Source: Mycolicibacterium llatzerense
GTDB lineage: Bacteria; Actinomycetota; Actinomycetes; Mycobacteriales; Mycobacteriaceae
Assembly: GCF_000878195.1 (NCBI RefSeq)
Contig: NZ_JXST01000015.1
Location: 62,001 to 126,000 of the forward strand
Direction: 5' to 3'
Length of the DNA: 64,000 nt
The position numbers were made by a program, and so were the translations under genes. The first letter of the stretch is position 1; each line of letters begins with the position of its first letter. Positions 7,406 through 19,578 of this stretch are shown here, piece by piece. The notes under the pieces are model-generated. The model was not told the origin of the DNA and did no database searches. It saw only the letters and a list, made by a program, of their open reading frames with translations.

Positions 7406-9922
7406 TCAGCTTTTCGCGGGCGGGACGGTGGGCATACCGATCGGCACCTTGCGGCCGTTGCGTTCGGTGAATTCGATGGTCGGGTCGGCCACGTCGGGCG
7501 CGTTGACGAACGAGACGAACTGCGACAGCTTCGCGCGGTCGTCCAGCACGCCCTTCCACTCGCAGGAGTAGCCGTCGACGTGCCGTTCCATGGCGGCTTC
7601 GAATTCGCTTGCCAGACCGAGAGAGTCGTTGCACACGACGTCGCGGACGTGATCCAGGCCCATCTGATCGACCCACGGCGCGGTGCGCTGCAGCCGATCC
7701 GCGGTGCGGATGTAGAACATCAGGAATCGGTCGATGTAGCGGACCAGGGTCTCGTCGTCGAGATCGCCGGCCAGCAGCTGCGCGTGGGCGGGCGTCATAC
7801 CGCCGTTGCCGCCGACGTACAGGTTCCAGCCGGTCTCGGTGGCGATGACGCCGACGTCCTTGCCGCGGGCCTCAGCGCATTCCCGGGCACAGCCCGAGAC
7901 GCCCATCTTGAGCTTGTGCGGCGAACGCAGACCGCGGTAACGCAGCTCCAGATCGATCGCCATCTGCACCGAATCCTGTTGTCCGTAGCGGCACCAGTCG
8001 CTACCGACGCAGCTCTTGACCGTGCGCAGCGACTTGCCGTACGCCTGCCCGGACTCCATGCCGCCGTCGACCAGACGCCGCCAGATTTCCGGCAGCTGGT
8101 CGACCCGCGCACCGAACATGTCGATCCGCTGGCCACCGGTGATCTTGGTGTAGAGCCCGAAGTCCCTGGCGATCTCACCGATCAGGATCAGCTGCTCCGG
8201 GGTGATGTCACCACCCGGAACCCGCGGCACCACCGAGTAGCTGCCGTTCTTCTGGATGTTGGCCAGGAAGTGGTCGTTGGAGTCCTGCAGACCGGCCTGC
8301 TCGCCGTCCAGGATGTGACCACTGCTGGTCGACGCCAGGATCGAGGCGATGGCGGGTTTGCAGATGTCGCAACCCTTTCCGGACCCGAACTTGGCGATCA
8401 GGCCGGAGAACGTACGGATCGAGGTGGCCGAGATGATCTCGAACATCTCGGCCCGCGACTGCGGGAAGTGCTCGCACAGCGCCTTGGACTGCTCGACGCC
8501 CTGGGCTTCCAGCAGCTGCTTGAGCAGCGGCACACAGGAGCCACACGAGGTGCCGGCCTTGGTGCAGGCCTTCAGTCCGGCGACGTCGGAGCAACCGCCT
8601 TCGATCGCGCCGCACAGGTCGCCCTTGGTGACGTTGTTGCAGGAGCAGATCTGGGCGGCATCCGGCAGGGCGCCGACACCGAGAGCGCTTGCGCCCTCAC
8701 CAGATCCGGCCGGGGCGATCAGCGCCAGCGGATCGCCGGGCAGCGCCTCGCCGACCATCGGGCGCAGCACGCCGTAGGACGACGCGTCGCCGACCAGGAT
8801 GCCACCCAGCAGGGTCTGCGCGTCGTCGGACAGCACCAGCTTGGCGTAGGTCTGCTTCACCGGGTCGTTCACCACGACCTGCAGGCAGTCGGGCGTAACA
8901 CCCTGGGCGTCACCGAAACTCGCGACGTCGACGCCGAGCAGCTTCAGCTTGGTGGACATGTCGGCCTCGGGGAACTCCGCGGCGCCACCGAGCAGGCGGT
9001 CGGCGACCACCTCGGCGGTGGTGTAACCGGGACCGACCAGGCCGTAGCACCGGCCTTCGACCGCGGCGACCTCACCGATCGCGTAGATGTCAGGATCGCT
9101 TGTCACACAGGACAAGTCGGTCAGGATGCCGCCACGTTCGGCCAGTTCCAGACCGGCCTCACGGGCCAGCTCATCCCGCGGGCGCACACCGGCGGCGAAG
9201 ACGACCAGGCCGGCGTCGATCAGGGTGCCGTCGCTGAGCAGCACGCGGATGCCCTCGTCGAGCGGCTCGATGGCGTCGGTACCGACATCCAGGTGCACCG
9301 AGATGCCCAGCTTGCCGATCATCCGGGCCAGCAGCGCACCGCCGGCGTCGTCGAGCTGCTGGTTCATCGGGCGCGGTGCGCGCTCGACGATGTGAGCCTG
9401 CATGCCGAACTGGCGCAACGCATTCGCGGCTTCCAGGCCGAGCAGACCACCACCGATGACCACACCGGTGTTGTTGCCGTGTTCGGCCGACCGCTGCATG
9501 GCGGCACGGATGCCGTCGAGGTCGTCCAGGGTGCGGTAGACGTAGCAGCCGGGCAGCTGGTGACCTGGCACCGGCGGTACGAAAGCGTAAGAGCCCGTGG
9601 CTATTACCAACTTGTCGTACGTGATACCGCGGCCCGACTCGGTCACCACCGTCTTGGCGGTGCGGTCGATACCGCCGACCTTGTCACCGAGCACCAGGTC
9701 GACGAGTCCGTCGCCCTCATAGTCGTTGCCGGGCAACGCCAGCTTCGACCGGTCCCAGTGCTCGGTGTAGCCGGTGAGCCCCACCCGGTCGTAGGCGGCG
9801 TCCGCTTCCTCGGACAGCACGGTGATGCGCCACTGGCCCGCGGTGTCCCGCGAGCGCAGCGCCTCGACAAGGCGGTGCCCGACCATTCCGTGGCCTACGA
9901 CCACAAGGTTCTTCGCGTCCAT
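7406..9922 (-). CDS. nirB: Nitrite reductase [NAD(P)H] large subunit NirB
   Basis: The 838-residue enzyme reduces nitrite to ammonium with NAD(P)H. Domains in order: FAD/NAD-binding reductase (residues 1 to about 400, opening VVGHGMVGHRLVEAL), a BFD-type [2Fe-2S] domain around residues 427-475 (CSCNNVTKGDLCGAI, then SCGSC), and the sulfite/nitrite reductase domain. The latter carries the siroheme and [4Fe-4S] ligands in SCVGSDWC and CAREC near residues 640-690. The length is normal for the family. It heads the nirB-nirD operon on the minus strand, facing away from the upstream Thr-rich gene, and depends on siroheme that the chelatase encoded at 5481 may supply. Confidence 0.95.
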   Translation of the reverse strand: MDAKNLVVVGHGMVGHRLVEALRSRDTAGQWRITVLSEEADAAYDRVGLTGYTEHWDRSKLALPGNDYEGDGLVDLVLGDKVGGIDRTAKTVVTESGRGITYDKLVIATGSYAFVPPVPGHQLPGCYVYRTLDDLDGIRAAMQRSAEHGNNTGVVIGGGLLGLEAANALRQFGMQAHIVERAPRPMNQQLDDAGGALLARMIGKLGISVHLDVGTDAIEPLDEGIRVLLSDGTLIDAGLVVFAAGVRPRDELAREAGLELAERGGILTDLSCVTSDPDIYAIGEVAAVEGRCYGLVGPGYTTAEVVADRLLGGAAEFPEADMSTKLKLLGVDVASFGDAQGVTPDCLQVVVNDPVKQTYAKLVLSDDAQTLLGGILVGDASSYGVLRPMVGEALPGDPLALIAPAGSGEGASALGVGALPDAAQICSCNNVTKGDLCGAIEGGCSDVAGLKACTKAGTSCGSCVPLLKQLLEAQGVEQSKALCEHFPQSRAEMFEIISATSIRTFSGLIAKFGSGKGCDICKPAIASILASTSSGHILDGEQAGLQDSNDHFLANIQKNGSYSVVPRVPGGDITPEQLILIGEIARDFGLYTKITGGQRIDMFGARVDQLPEIWRRLVDGGMESGQAYGKSLRTVKSCVGSDWCRYGQQDSVQMAIDLELRYRGLRSPHKLKMGVSGCARECAEARGKDVGVIATETGWNLYVGGNGGMTPAHAQLLAGDLDDETLVRYIDRFLMFYIRTADRLQRTAPWVDQMGLDHVRDVVCNDSLGLASEFEAAMERHVDGYSCEWKGVLDDRAKLSQFVSFVNAPDVADPTIEFTERNGRKVPIGMPTVPPAKS

Positions 9923-9967
9923 GCACCAAAAGGTAGGGAGCAGATATTGCGGATTGTGTTGCCGCGT

Positions 9968-9983
9968 GTGAATCGACCGTCAC
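9968..9983. promoter_or_regulatory. Possible operator upstream of nirB
   Basis: GTGA and TCAC flank eight bases in the 134-base gap upstream of nirB. Read on the minus strand, GTGAC-n6-TTCAC partly resembles a GlnR or NnaR half-pair, but the second half deviates from GnAAC. This is a weak candidate, based on position and symmetry only. Confidence 0.25.
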
Positions 9984-10056
9984 GCTCTTCTCACAGGCCG
10001 CGACGAAGGCCCGTGAAGTGAGTGGCCCAGGTCACAGGCCTGCGGTTATGCGCTCA

Positions 10057-10488
10057 CTAGCCGACGCCGGCGGGCGACGAGGTGGTCGCGGTGGTGTACG
10101 GGTTGTAGATCGTCGTTGTGGTGGTCGTGGGGTTGGTCCCGTAACCGGAGGTGCTCGACGGCGTGTAAGTCCCGCTGGTGGTGGTGCTGGTCGACGAGGT
10201 CGTCTCATCCGTGGTCGACGTTTCCGACGTGCTTTCCGTCGTCGTTGTCGTCGTGGTGGTGGTCGTCGTGGTGGTTCGCGTCGTCGTCGTCCGCTTGGTG
10301 GTCGTCGGATGCGTCGTCAGCACCGTGGGTTCGCCCACCGGACCGGGCGGCTGCTCGGACGCGTCAGAGGTTTGAATCACCTGGTAGATCAGGACGATCA
10401 ACAGCACCGCGGCGGCAACGCCGGCGGCCCACCACAACCCGTAATTTTCGTCGGCGCTGCGCTCGTGGTCGCTGTCGCTCACTGCCAT
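10057..10488 (-). CDS. Membrane-anchored protein with a long threonine-rich extracytoplasmic tail
   Basis: The 143-residue protein has a short acidic cytoplasmic N-terminus, one transmembrane helix (about residues 18-40: LWWAAGVAAAVLLIVLIYQVI) and a tail of about 100 residues dominated by Thr with Ser and Pro, including an unbroken run of thirteen threonines. There is no recognisable globular domain. Such Thr/Pro-rich tails in mycobacteria are often O-mannosylated, so a wall-spanning stalk is a reasonable guess. Its start overlaps the stop of the upstream PEP mutase-like gene by 10 bases, so the two are probably translated together. Confidence 0.75.
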   Translation of the reverse strand: MAVSDSDHERSADENYGLWWAAGVAAAVLLIVLIYQVIQTSDASEQPPGPVGEPTVLTTHPTTTKRTTTTRTTTTTTTTTTTTTESTSETSTTDETTSSTSTTTSGTYTPSSTSGYGTNPTTTTTTIYNPYTTATTSSPAGVG

Positions 10489-11237
10489 CGCGCCAGAATA
10501 TCCGCGGCCGCCGCGGCCAATGCGCGCTGGAGGAACGGTCCGAAACTGATGCGCCCGACGCCCAACGGACCGAAGGACGCGGGGTCGTCGGACTCGGGGA
10601 TCGCAATGGCGTTGATCGGCAACGGCAGGTCGGCGGCCAACCGGCGCAGGGTGTCGTCATCGTGGCGGCCCACCGGATACAGGGCGTCCGCCCCGGCCGC
10701 CGCACACAGCTGCAACCGCTGCACGGCGCGGTCGTACCGGTCGGCCTCGTCGCCGATCTGGCGCAGGAACAGGTCGGTGCGCGCATTGATCACCACGTGG
10801 ACACCGGAAGCATCTGCAGCCCTGCGCAATTCACCGACCAGGTCGGCGTGTTCCTGCGCGTCGCGGATGCGTCCACCGTCCTTGTGCACGGTGTCCTCGA
10901 TGTTCAGGCCGACCGCACCCGCGGCCAGCAGGCCAGAGATAAGGCGGGTCGGGGCCTCGCCATAGCCGGATTCGATGTCGACCGACACCGGAACCTGAAC
11001 CGCCGAGGTGATCTGACTGACGCGCGTCGTGAGGTCGTCGAACGACATGCCCTCGCCGTCGGGCTTGCCCACCGAGTCAGCCACGGGATGGCTGCCGACC
11101 GTCAGCGCCGAGAATCCGGCGGCCACCGCGAGCGTCGCCGACCAGGCGTCCCACACGGTCGGGAGGACGACCGGATTTCCCGGCTGGTGCAGGGCCAACA
11201 GTGCTTCGGCGCGCTGCGCCAGTACCGCATCGGACAT
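10479..11237 (-). CDS. Isocitrate lyase/phosphoenolpyruvate mutase family protein
   Basis: The 252-residue TIM-barrel protein carries family signatures: LPTVWDAWSATLAVAAGFSAL near residue 25, the metal-binding VDIESGYG near residue 85, GLNIEDT near residue 108, VINARTDLFL near residue 145 and DALYPVG near residue 185. It lacks the KKCGH catalytic loop of true isocitrate lyase, so it belongs to the broad PEPM-like branch that acts on C-C or C-P bonds of small oxoacids; the substrate is unknown. The ATG at 11237 is preferred over an upstream in-frame start because homology begins at MSDAVLAQRAEALLALH. It overlaps the Thr-rich gene by 10 bases. Confidence 0.8.
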   Translation of the reverse strand: MSDAVLAQRAEALLALHQPGNPVVLPTVWDAWSATLAVAAGFSALTVGSHPVADSVGKPDGEGMSFDDLTTRVSQITSAVQVPVSVDIESGYGEAPTRLISGLLAAGAVGLNIEDTVHKDGGRIRDAQEHADLVGELRRAADASGVHVVINARTDLFLRQIGDEADRYDRAVQRLQLCAAAGADALYPVGRHDDDTLRRLAADLPLPINAIAIPESDDPASFGPLGVGRISFGPFLQRALAAAAADILARWQ

Positions 11238-11292
11238 GGTCACACCGTACCGACACACACCGGCCGGACATGCCGGCGCCGTGCCGACAAAC

Positions 11293-11306
11293 GTGACCTG
11301 TCTCAC
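11293..11306. promoter_or_regulatory. CRP-like site upstream of the Sdh1 operon
   Basis: GTGA and TCAC are separated by exactly six bases, the core of the mycobacterial cAMP receptor protein site. It lies 73 bases before the first gene of the sdh operon and also upstream of the divergent PEP mutase-like gene. The outer bases (C and T) deviate from the full TGTGA-n6-TCACA consensus. Confidence 0.45.
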
Positions 11307-11379
11307 TTTCATCTCCGGATCTGACTAGCATCCGGTGTCGTACTGTGATTTATGACACCCTTCAGCCCAAGGAGGTCGC

Positions 11380-11670
11380 ATGATGTCCACCACCACTGAG
11401 CTCACCGAACTGCACGAATTGATCGGCAATCTTCGCCGGTCCGTCGGCTCGCTGGCCGCCAAATACGGGGACTCCCCCGCCACTCGCCGCATCGCGAATG
11501 ACGCCGAGCGCCTGGCCGTCGACATCGATCGGCTGGACATCGACATCGAAGAGCTGGAATTCAGCCGCGGCATCAAGCAGCAAGGCCCGGCCAAGGAAAA
11601 GATCGTGATCCCCGATCACGACTACTCCAGCGAATTCTGGAACAACGACGACGGTGGCGTCGGCGGCTGA
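11380..11670 (+). CDS. Small acidic helical protein at the head of the Sdh1 operon
   Basis: The 96-residue protein is highly charged and probably helical: residues 1 to about 62 form heptad-like Leu/Ile patterns (LTELHELIGNLRRSVGSLA, then VDIDRLDIDIEELEF), followed by a flexible glycine-rich acidic tail. It matches the size and position of Rv0250c next to the succinate dehydrogenase genes, as I recall. No enzymatic motif is seen. An AAGGAGG ribosome-binding site precedes two adjacent ATG codons (11380 and 11383). It lies 94 bases before the membrane subunit gene on the same strand, so a role with Sdh1 is plausible but unproven. Confidence 0.75.
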   Translation: MMSTTTELTELHELIGNLRRSVGSLAAKYGDSPATRRIANDAERLAVDIDRLDIDIEELEFSRGIKQQGPAKEKIVIPDHDYSSEFWNNDDGGVGG

Positions 11671-11764
11671 CCGGCAGTGGGCACGGCAGTCGGCCGTGCC
11701 CACCAGCGGCCGTCCCAAAACTGCATAGACAGACCGTGTCCCCAATGGAATCGAGGCTTTCTTC

Positions 11765-12592
11765 GTGAGCGCACCCGCCGCCAACCGTCCCGGGACCGGC
11801 GTCTTCTCCCCCACGCGTGCACAGATACCGCAGCGCACCCTGCGGACCGACAACTGGCTCAAATCCCCGATTCTCATCGACCTGGGATTTGCCGCGTTCA
11901 TCATCTACGCGACAGCGCGCGCGTTCCAGCGGGACCACTTCTACGTCGCGGACTACCACTACCTGACGCCGTTCTACTCACCGTGTCTGAGCGTCAAGTG
12001 CGGGGCGGCCAGCGAGTTCTGGCCGCAGATCCTGCCCGCTGACGGACTCCTCTCGCTCATCCCCTACGCGGCGCTGTCCCTGCCGTTCCTGCTGCTGTTC
12101 CGGCTGACCTGCTACTACTACCGGGGCGCCTACTACCGCACGGTGTGGCAGTCCCCGACCGCGTGCGCCGTCGCCGAGCCGCACGCCAAGTACACCGGTG
12201 AGACGCGGCTCCCGCTGATCATCCAGAACACCCACCGGTACTTCTTCTACGCCGCCGTGCTCATCTCGCTGATCAACACCTACGACGCGATCGTGGCGTT
12301 CCGCTCGCCGACCGGTTTCGGGTTCGGTCTGGGCAACCTCGTCCTGCTGGGCAACGTGATCATGTTGTGGATCTACACGGTGTCCTGCCACTCCTGCCGG
12401 CACGTCACCGGTGGCCGGCTCAAGCACTTCTCGAAACACCCTGTGCGGTACTGGATCTGGACCCAGGTCAGCAAGCTCAACACCCGGCACAAGCTGTTCG
12501 CGTGGATCACCCTGGGCACCCTGATGTTCACGGATTTCTACGTCATGGCCCTGTCGGCCGGGTGGTTCAGCGACCTCAGGTTTGTCGGATGA
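11765..12592 (+). CDS. sdhC: Succinate dehydrogenase Sdh1 membrane anchor subunit
   Basis: The 275-residue protein has about five transmembrane segments (for example near residues 40-55, 100-120, 160-180, 190-208 and 250-268) and sits directly before sdhA and sdhB, like Rv0249c. It anchors the enzyme and passes electrons to the quinone. A Cys/His cluster at C208-H209-x-C211-x-H213, plus other Cys and His residues near the membrane faces, fits the membrane-embedded Rieske-type cluster that I recall being described for mycobacterial Sdh1. It is unlike the usual haem-b SdhC/SdhD pair. The start is GTG; homology does not define the first 25 residues well. Confidence 0.85.
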   Translation: MSAPAANRPGTGVFSPTRAQIPQRTLRTDNWLKSPILIDLGFAAFIIYATARAFQRDHFYVADYHYLTPFYSPCLSVKCGAASEFWPQILPADGLLSLIPYAALSLPFLLLFRLTCYYYRGAYYRTVWQSPTACAVAEPHAKYTGETRLPLIIQNTHRYFFYAAVLISLINTYDAIVAFRSPTGFGFGLGNLVLLGNVIMLWIYTVSCHSCRHVTGGRLKHFSKHPVRYWIWTQVSKLNTRHKLFAWITLGTLMFTDFYVMALSAGWFSDLRFVG

Positions 12593-12654
12593 GTTTTGTC
12601 GGCGACGAAACTCTTTGATTTTCAACACTATTCACAACAATTTGGAGTTATTTC

Positions 12655-14562
12655 ATGGCTGAACTCGAGCGGCACGAATACGACGTCGTCGTAATCGGAG
12701 CCGGCGGGGCGGGGTTGCGTGCGGTCATCGAGGCCCGGGAACAGGGCCTGCGGGTCGCGGTGGTGTGTAAGTCGCTGTTCGGCAAGGCCCACACCGTCAT
12801 GGCCGAGGGCGGCTGCGCCGCCTCGATGCGCAACGCGAACTCCAAGGACAGCTGGCAGGTGCACTTCGGCGACACCATGCGCGGCGGCAAGTTCCTGAAC
12901 AACTGGCGCATGGCCGAGCTGCACGCGCGTGAAGCACCGGACCGCGTCTGGGAGCTGGAGACCTACGGCGCGCTGTTCGACCGCACCAAGGACGGCCGGA
13001 TCAGCCAGCGCAACTTCGGTGGCCACACTTACCCGCGGCTCGCGCACGTCGGCGACCGCACCGGCCTCGAGATCATCCGCACCATGCAGCAGAAGATCGT
13101 CTCTCTGCAGCAGGAGGATTTCGCCGAGACCGGCGACTACGAGGCCCGGATCAAGGTGTTCCACGAGTGCACCATCACCGAACTCGTCAAAGACGGCGAT
13201 CGCATCGCCGGCGCCTTCGGCTACTGGCGTGAGTCGGGCCGGTTCGTGCTGTTCGAGGCGCCGGCCGTGGTGCTGGCCACCGGCGGTATCGGCAAGTCGT
13301 TCAAGGTGTCGTCGAACTCCTGGGAGTACACCGGCGACGGGCACGCCCTGGCCCTGCGGGCCGGCGCGACGCTGATCAACATGGAGTTCATCCAGTTCCA
13401 CCCGACGGGCATGGTCTGGCCGCCCTCGGTGAAGGGCATCCTGGTCACCGAGGGGGTGCGCGGTGACGGCGGAGTGCTGAAGAACTCCGAGGGCAAGCGC
13501 TTCATGTTCGACTACATCCCCTCGGTCTTCAAGGGCCAGTACGCCGAAACCGAGGAAGAGGCCGACCAGTGGCTCAAGGACAACGACTCCGCTCGTCGCA
13601 CCCCTGACCTGCTGCCCCGCGACGAGGTGGCCCGCGCCATCAACTCCGAGGTCAAGGCCGGCCGCGGCACCCCGCACGGCGGCGTCTACCTCGACATCGC
13701 GTCGCGTATCCCGACCGAGGAGATCAAGAAGCGCCTGCCGTCGATGTACCACCAGTTCATGGAGCTGGCCGAGGTCGACATCACCAAGGACGAGATGGAG
13801 GTCGGCCCGACCTGCCACTACGTCATGGGCGGCATCGAGGTCGATCCCGACACCGGCGCGGCCCGCACGCCGGGCCTGTTCGCCGCCGGCGAGTGCTCCG
13901 GCGGTATGCACGGCTCGAACCGGCTCGGCGGCAACTCACTGAGCGACCTGCTGGTGTTCGGCCGGCGGGCCGGCCTCGGTGCGGCGCAGTACGTCAAGGC
14001 ACTGCCCGCGCGTCCCGTCGTCTCGGACACCGCGCTGACCACCGCGGCCAGAGAAGCGTTGGCGCCGTTCGACGAGCACCCCGGCGCGGAGAACCCGTAC
14101 ACGCTGCACACCGAGCTGCAGCAGTCGATGAACGACCTGGTCGGCATCATCCGCACCAAGGACGAGATCGAAGCGGCACTGGGCAAGCTCGATGACCTGA
14201 AGCGCCGCATGCACAACATCACCGTCGAGGGCCACCGGCAGTTCAACCCCGGCTGGCACCTGGCCGTCGACATGCGCAACATGCTGCTGGTCAGTGAGTG
14301 CGTCGCCCGCGCCGCGCTGGCCCGGACCGAGAGCCGCGGCGGCCACACCCGCGACGACTACCCGGAGATGAACGCCGACTGGCGCAACATCCTGCTGGTG
14401 TGCCGTGCCGGCGGCGGTGACCCGATCGTCCCCGACGTCACCGTCACCGCGGAACAGCAGGTGCCGATGCCCGCCGAATTGCAGGCCTGCTTCGAGCTGT
14501 CCGAGCTGGAGAAGTACTACACCGACGCCGAACTGGCCACCCACCCGGAACGGAGCAAGTGA
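12655..14562 (+). CDS. sdhA: Succinate dehydrogenase flavoprotein subunit SdhA (Sdh1)
   Basis: The 635-residue flavoprotein oxidises succinate to fumarate. It opens with the FAD-binding DVVVIGAGGAGLRAVIEA (from about residue 9) and has the conserved AHTVMAEGG segment whose His46 is the expected site of covalent FAD attachment. It also carries QFHPTGM and the HGSNRLGGNSL signature near residue 420. The C-terminal region has the HGxTRxDYPE-like segment seen in the family (GGHTRDDYPEMN, about residues 562-573). It lies 62 bases after the membrane subunit gene and overlaps sdhB by one base, so it is part of one operon for the respiratory complex II enzyme. Confidence 0.95.
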   Translation: MAELERHEYDVVVIGAGGAGLRAVIEAREQGLRVAVVCKSLFGKAHTVMAEGGCAASMRNANSKDSWQVHFGDTMRGGKFLNNWRMAELHAREAPDRVWELETYGALFDRTKDGRISQRNFGGHTYPRLAHVGDRTGLEIIRTMQQKIVSLQQEDFAETGDYEARIKVFHECTITELVKDGDRIAGAFGYWRESGRFVLFEAPAVVLATGGIGKSFKVSSNSWEYTGDGHALALRAGATLINMEFIQFHPTGMVWPPSVKGILVTEGVRGDGGVLKNSEGKRFMFDYIPSVFKGQYAETEEEADQWLKDNDSARRTPDLLPRDEVARAINSEVKAGRGTPHGGVYLDIASRIPTEEIKKRLPSMYHQFMELAEVDITKDEMEVGPTCHYVMGGIEVDPDTGAARTPGLFAAGECSGGMHGSNRLGGNSLSDLLVFGRRAGLGAAQYVKALPARPVVSDTALTTAAREALAPFDEHPGAENPYTLHTELQQSMNDLVGIIRTKDEIEAALGKLDDLKRRMHNITVEGHRQFNPGWHLAVDMRNMLLVSECVARAALARTESRGGHTRDDYPEMNADWRNILLVCRAGGGDPIVPDVTVTAEQQVPMPAELQACFELSELEKYYTDAELATHPERSK

Positions 14563-15314
14563 TGAGCACGAGCTACCAAGCCAATGTGCGGGTCTGGCGC
14601 GGCGACGACACCGGCGGCGGGCTCGACGACTTCAAGGTCGAGGTCAATGACGGTGAAGTTGTGCTGGACATCATCCATCGCATTCAGCAGACCCAGGCCG
14701 GCGACCTGGCGGTGCGGTGGAACTGCAAGGCCGGCAAGTGCGGCTCGTGCTCGGCGGAGATCAACGGCCGCCCGCGGCTGCTGTGCATGACCCGGATGTC
14801 GACGTTCGATCCGGCCGAGACCGTCACGATCACCCCGCTGCGCGCCTTCCCGATCATTCGCGACCTGGTGACCGACGTTTCGTTCAACTACGAAAAGGCG
14901 CGCCAGATACCGTCTTTCGCACCGCCGAAAGACCTCAAGCCCGGCGAGTACCGGATGCAGCAGGAGGATGTCGAACGGTCGCAGGAGTTCCGCAAGTGCA
15001 TCGAGTGCTTCCTGTGCCAGAACACCTGCCACGTGGTGCGCGACCACGAGGAGAACAAGCAGGCGTTCGCCGGGCCGCGCTTCCTGATGCGCGTGGCCGA
15101 GCTGGACATGCACCCGCTCGACACCCTGGACCGCAAGGACATGGCACAGGACGAGTTCGGCCTGGGCTACTGCAACATCACCAAGTGCTGCACCGAGGTC
15201 TGCCCCGAGCACATCAAGATCACCGACAACGCGCTGATTCCGATGAAAGAACGCGTCGCCGACCGCAAGTACGACCCGATCGTCTGGCTGGGCAACAAAC
15301 TGTTCCGGCGGTAA
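14562..15314 (+). CDS. sdhB: Succinate dehydrogenase iron-sulfur subunit SdhB (Sdh1)
   Basis: The 250-residue subunit carries all three cluster-binding motifs of complex II: NCKAGKCGSC followed by a distal Cys for [2Fe-2S] (about residues 55-77), CIECFLCQNTC for [4Fe-4S] (about residues 146-156), and CNITKCCTEVCPEH for [3Fe-4S] (about residues 203-216). It links SdhA to the membrane subunit. The ATG at 14562 overlaps the sdhA stop (TGATG) and has GGAG six bases upstream; a GTG one codon earlier is less likely. It is the last sdh gene and is followed by a strong hairpin. Confidence 0.95.
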   Translation: MSTSYQANVRVWRGDDTGGGLDDFKVEVNDGEVVLDIIHRIQQTQAGDLAVRWNCKAGKCGSCSAEINGRPRLLCMTRMSTFDPAETVTITPLRAFPIIRDLVTDVSFNYEKARQIPSFAPPKDLKPGEYRMQQEDVERSQEFRKCIECFLCQNTCHVVRDHEENKQAFAGPRFLMRVAELDMHPLDTLDRKDMAQDEFGLGYCNITKCCTEVCPEHIKITDNALIPMKERVADRKYDPIVWLGNKLFRR

Positions 15315-15334
15315 GCGGCAGTTACCGAGATCAA

Positions 15335-15372
15335 CGAGATGGTCGTTCCAGCGCCCGGGAACGGCCATTTCG
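15335..15372 (+). terminator. Terminator hairpin after sdhB
   Basis: A 15-base left arm (15335-15349) pairs with 15358-15372 across an eight-base loop. Only two positions differ and both can form G-U pairs in RNA. The sequence after it is moderately T-rich. It begins 20 bases past the sdhB stop, as expected for the end of the Sdh1 operon. Confidence 0.75.
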
Positions 15373-15445
15373 GCTATTTCGAGGCACTTCTTTCGGGTCG
15401 GCGTACTGTCGGAAGGGCAGCCAATCCGCGACGAAAGGCAGCCGC

Positions 15446-15604
15446 ATGAGTCAAGAAACCAAGAGCGTCAACGAGATCCGGACCGCGATCCGCGAGCTTT
15501 CCGCGCGCGCCGAGCTGGCACGGAAAGAGGGCCGGCCCGACGACGCCGCCGAGCTCGAACAACGGGTCGAGGGCTACCGGCAGGAGCTCAGCTCCCGGCC
15601 CTAG
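15446..15604 (+). CDS. Small charged helical protein, 52 residues
   Basis: An ATG at 15446 with AAAGGCAG upstream opens a 52-codon frame. The product is rich in Glu, Arg and Ala with regular Leu/Ala spacing (NEIRTAIRELSARAELARKEGR), predicting a short helical hairpin or coiled coil. No family is recognised. It lies after the sdhB terminator on the same strand and is followed immediately by a long hairpin, which supports a real small transcription unit. The frame has GC-rich third positions typical of the real genes around it. Confidence 0.55.
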   Translation: MSQETKSVNEIRTAIRELSARAELARKEGRPDDAAELEQRVEGYRQELSSRP

Positions 15605-15612
15605 CGCGGGAC

Positions 15613-15655
15613 TTGTGCACGATTTTCCGCGGCCAGCGCGGATTATCGTGCACAA
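15613..15655. terminator. Long hairpin between convergent genes, possible bidirectional terminator
   Basis: The arms 15613-15631 and 15637-15655 are complementary at 17 of 19 positions around a five-base loop. The hairpin fills the gap between the 52-residue gene and the convergent flavin reductase gene. There is no T run on either side, so termination would be of the hairpin-only type common in mycobacteria. Confidence 0.6.
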
Positions 15656-15665
15656 ATCGCTGGCA

Positions 15666-19508
<3,843 letters not shown>

Positions 19509-19578
19509 TCAGCAATCCTGACATACAGCCGCCGGCCACAGACCGGCATGCGCTGGACACGCCTGCCCGGCGGGCCGT

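Noticed and set aside
7580..10021. Very long open frame (813 codons) on the plus strand opposite nirB
   Set aside because: It is antisense to a clear NirB with intact cofactor motifs; the translation is a low-complexity Gln/Val/Asp/Arg/His mix typical of the mirror of a GC-rich gene.
10200..10330. Apparent short tandem repeat (GTCGTCGTGGTGG-like), considered as a microsatellite or CRISPR-like array
   Set aside because: The units are irregular and fully explained by runs of Thr codons; there are no spacers.
10178..10375. Plus-strand frame encoding a poly-valine peptide
   Set aside because: It is simply the complement of the threonine codon tract of the minus-strand gene.
12628..13911. Open frame of 427 codons on the minus strand opposite sdhA
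   Set aside because: Antisense shadow of an intact SdhA; no motif is recognisable.
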